Positions 61,380-64,000 of a stretch of DNA of 64,000 bases are shown here, piece by piece. A model generated the notes under the pieces. That model did no database searches. It had not been told where the DNA came from and saw nothing but the letters and a program-made list of their open reading frames with translations. Location: NCBI GenBank assembly GCA_963556255.1, contig OY744607.1, positions 2,522,835 to 2,586,834 on the forward strand, in the 5' to 3' direction. Each line of letters opens with the position of its first letter. The stretch's first letter is position 1. The position numbers and the translations under genes were made by a program. The DNA comes from Allolobophora icterica. Its lineage: Eukaryota > Annelida > Clitellata > Crassiclitellata > Lumbricidae.

Positions 61380-61660
61380 TATACCGCACTTTTTGAACGA
61401 TGCCAATCAAAATTTTATTATTGAGCCTTCCCAGAGATCGCAGTCTCCGCCTTGCTCGTGTATGTAGGAAATTGGTACCCCCTACATTTTGGACCAAAGT
61501 TACGCCCCTGGTCTTAAGTTTTGGGGACTCAAATGAAGGTCTTCTTAGAAATAATAATGGGAATTGTCTGTTCTGGGTATGAAAAATGGGCGGTAGGCCT
61601 ACGGTACCTTCCAGTCAAAAGTGGTGTATGGGGTACCTCCCGAATATTACGCCTATGGGT
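61380..61660. mobile_element. Decayed AGGCGTAA-family MITE pieces
   Basis: ACTTTTTGAACGATGCCAAT, GGTACCCCCTACATTTTGGA, ACCAAAGTTACGCCCCTG and, further right, GAATATTACGCCTATG. They look like two overlapping or rearranged copies. Confidence 0.55.
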
Positions 61661-63129
61661 ACACGTGATTTGCGTTGTAAGCAGACTATTTTCAAATCGT
61701 TGAGGGCGCGCTATTACTAAGCTAGGAGACGATATACGTCAGCAAAGATTCTGTTTGACGTAGAAGAAATAGGCTACTAGTAGACCAGAATGTGCCATGG
61801 CCGGTAAATTACTTACTTACTTGAAGAATAAAACGACAATACTTATGACGTATATGCAAAAAATACGTCATTTGCGATTATTACTCAGATGACGTCATAA
61901 TTGTTCCGTGCCTTGGAAACACTTGATGACTTGGAAGAGATCAGGCAAGACGAGAAATTTCGTACAGAAACTCAACGAAAATGTCAGAAGAACGTCGAAA
62001 TTTGACGAAAGAAATGCATTTAGGTGCTCTTTTGAAGACGCAAATCGACAACGACTCGACTGGTGCCAAGAAATTGTCATTTCGACCAGAAATCATCGAA
62101 AAATTCGATCGTAGTTCGACGTATGAAATGTCAGATCCACGAATCGCAAATCGATGAATAACTGACTTATCGACACGAATTAAAACCTTGAACAGAACGT
62201 CAAAGCTGACAGAAAGACGAACTTAAACGTAAGAATTGTTTCATTTAATAACAAATTGAACAATATAAGGTATAGGCTAGGCCTATATGATATGATTCAT
62301 CGATAGGTAGGCCCTAAAAGTTCTAATTATCTAATAGGCCTATAGCTTTTCTAGCGTCGTTTTCATGATGCACAGAGCACCAGACGATGGTCACTTCTAA
62401 GGAAAATTGCACTGCAAAAAAAGTATGGCCCAAGTCACTGAACCCATTAGAGCTAGTAGAAATCCGTTAGATTCTTTGGAACTTCGAAATGGTGGGTAGT
62501 AATTTTGCCCGAAAAGAAGAACAGAACGGTTCAGCTAGCCTATTGAAAAAGATGGAGGAGAGTTTGGAAGTGGCTGAAGGGTTCCGATAAGACAGTTGAT
62601 TTATTTTCCAGAGAGGGCGAGGATTAGAGGATCGGGAATGAATCAGTGAGGAATAAAACCTCTTTTTAGCCGTAGCTGTGTAGAAAGTGATATTATTTAT
62701 CTGTGGCAGATTTGAGGGCAGAAAGCAACACGTGACTGGTGGTCACGTGTGCATTCCTAAGCGCGCTCAAGTCGTCGATGGAAAGATTTTAAAGTCTGGA
62801 GATTGGAATTATACGAAGGATTGTTAGGTTGAGAGCATGATTTGGTAATAAAGGAGCGTGTTTGTTAAGAAGTTTGGAGACAGTGGTGTTTTGAACGACA
62901 TATCTAATTACCACTTGATTGTTCTGTGGTTTATTTGAATATAAGGTCGATTGAGGACCGTCTTACTAGCCTCTGTGCTCCATGGTAATTTAATCATTAA
63001 TGGTAATCAATTAATAATGTGATGATTTGATGATTATCTATATAGATGGCTGGTGCCTGGTGTCTTCGTGCAGTTGGCCTATGTCATCTTCTTGAAAAGA
63101 CCAAGCAATGAGGTAGGACGATTGCGTAG

Positions 63130-63215
63130 TCGACCAAGAAGTGGTTTAATGTGTGTATGTATTATGTATGTATGGTATGTATGTGTGTGTATGTATGTTT
63201 TGTGTGTGTGTCAAG
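63130..63215. repeat. (TATG)n / (TG)n tract
   Basis: Low-complexity ATGTATG and GTGTGTG sequence followed by a TTTAATATAGCGCCTTTTAA tail remnant. Confidence 0.8.
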
Positions 63216-63740
63216 CCATTTAATATAGCGCCTTTTAAGTCAGCTATGTATGTTTGTATCCAGCCACTTATAGAACGCATTTAAGTCGGCTATCTCACAG
63301 AGTCGCTGCTCGCAGGACAATCTAACTCATTCAAGTGCATTTTAAGACAGTTTGAAAATGTTTCCTGAACGAAGCTACATGCAACAGCACATTTGTAAAG
63401 CTGAAGATTGTTAAGAAGTAAGTAAAATGTAAGTTCCTAGAGGAAGGTTCGAGCCATGATAAGATACAATGGGTGTGAGCTGATTTACGGAAGCGCGGCA
63501 TCTGCATATAGCTTCACAAGCAGCTGAGCGCAACGATTGCTGACCTGGTTGACTTGAGACTGGAACATAAAGCTTCCCAACAGGGCTCGCCCCATAAGGA
63601 GAATAATTGTATTTGATTCTTTCATTTCATGATACTGTCTTTTGTAACGTTAATAATCTTCGTGGTTTTTCTGTGTTTCTATAGGTGCCTGTGGAATTGC
63701 TGGCGGCGAGTGTTCTGCCTGAGGGGTGATGGGATGGATG

Positions 63741-63786
63741 CTGATGTGTGTGTGTGTGTTTGTGTGTGTGTGTTTGTGTGTGTGTG

Positions 63787-63878
<92 letters not shown>
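63741..63878. repeat. (GT)n microsatellite
   Basis: Long GT run with a few TTGT interruptions. Confidence 0.97.
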
Positions 63879-63960
63879 CTGCTGAGCCTCTGGCGTGGCT
63901 TAAAATCCCGTAAGCTCATGAAGGCAGGGGGCCTCTGGCGTGGCGTAAAACCCCGTAAGC

Positions 63961-64000
<40 letters not shown>
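63961..64000. repeat. (GT)n microsatellite running off the window
   Basis: GT units continue to the right edge. A CCTCTGGCGTGGCNTAAAA(T/C)CCC motif, twice in 63880-63955, separates it from the previous tract. Confidence 0.95.

Noticed and set aside
61908..62114. 68-residue plus-strand frame rich in Arg and Asn
   Set aside because: No homology recognised and no supporting splice or start signals; left as unassigned.
63629..63913. Cys/Val-repeat frame
   Set aside because: Mostly the (GT)n microsatellite. The preceding TTTCTATAG and VPVELLAASVLPEG could be an exon, but a stop follows at once and nothing joins to it.

Overview
This is a window of an invertebrate animal nuclear genome. It has intron-rich genes with GT-AG introns (and two GC-AG introns), many tRNA-derived SINEs, fragments of non-LTR retrotransposons (LINEs), hAT-type DNA elements, Helitrons and long microsatellites. 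A SYK-family kinase together with LKB1, LAPTM4, POLR2K and a SNX7/30-type sorting nexin indicates a metazoan. The repeat landscape and the frequent word AGGCCTA look to me like a marine deuterostome invertebrate such as an echinoderm or hemichordate, but the sequence alone does not prove the phylum.

Five protein-coding genes can be assembled exon by exon, with reading phases that agree across every junction. From left to right: SYK (minus, 17272 to 1625, 13 exons, 602 aa); a LAPTM4-family lysosomal membrane protein (minus, 32023 to 26395, 7 exons, 259 aa); POLR2K/RPB12, a small zinc subunit shared by the nuclear RNA polymerases (minus, 35743 to 34169, 3 exons, 67 aa); STK11/LKB1 (plus, 37710 to 43177, 8 exons, 432 aa); and a SNX30/SNX7-type sorting nexin (plus, 46461 to 54874, 11 exons, 429 aa). 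All five appear complete and intact. POLR2K and STK11 are head to head, about 2 kb apart. The genes do not form one pathway: SYK is immune or adaptor signalling, LKB1 is polarity and AMPK signalling, LAPTM4 and SNX30 are endolysosomal, and POLR2K is transcription.

The rest is introns and intergenic DNA full of repeats. The clearest are a 2.1 kb internally deleted hAT transposon with an 8-bp target duplication (5562-7663, SYK intron 8); several short hAT-like MITEs with 8-bp target duplications (1004-1172, 8130-8361, 32368-32690, 51424-51659, 59553-59712, 60676-60949); a short Helitron (15465-15893); a trimer of a 220-bp unit whose ends are perfect inverted repeats (11255-11916); at least three SINE families; and 3-prime fragments of LINE reverse transcriptases. 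From 54875 to the right edge I find no convincing gene.

I did not find a new multi-gene system. The points most worth a second look are the LKB1 gene (human intron 2 absent, a GC-AG intron, a prenylation motif without the adjacent phosphoserine, a possible alternative last exon), the inverted-repeat trimer, and an inverted SH2-like coding scrap inside a SYK intron.
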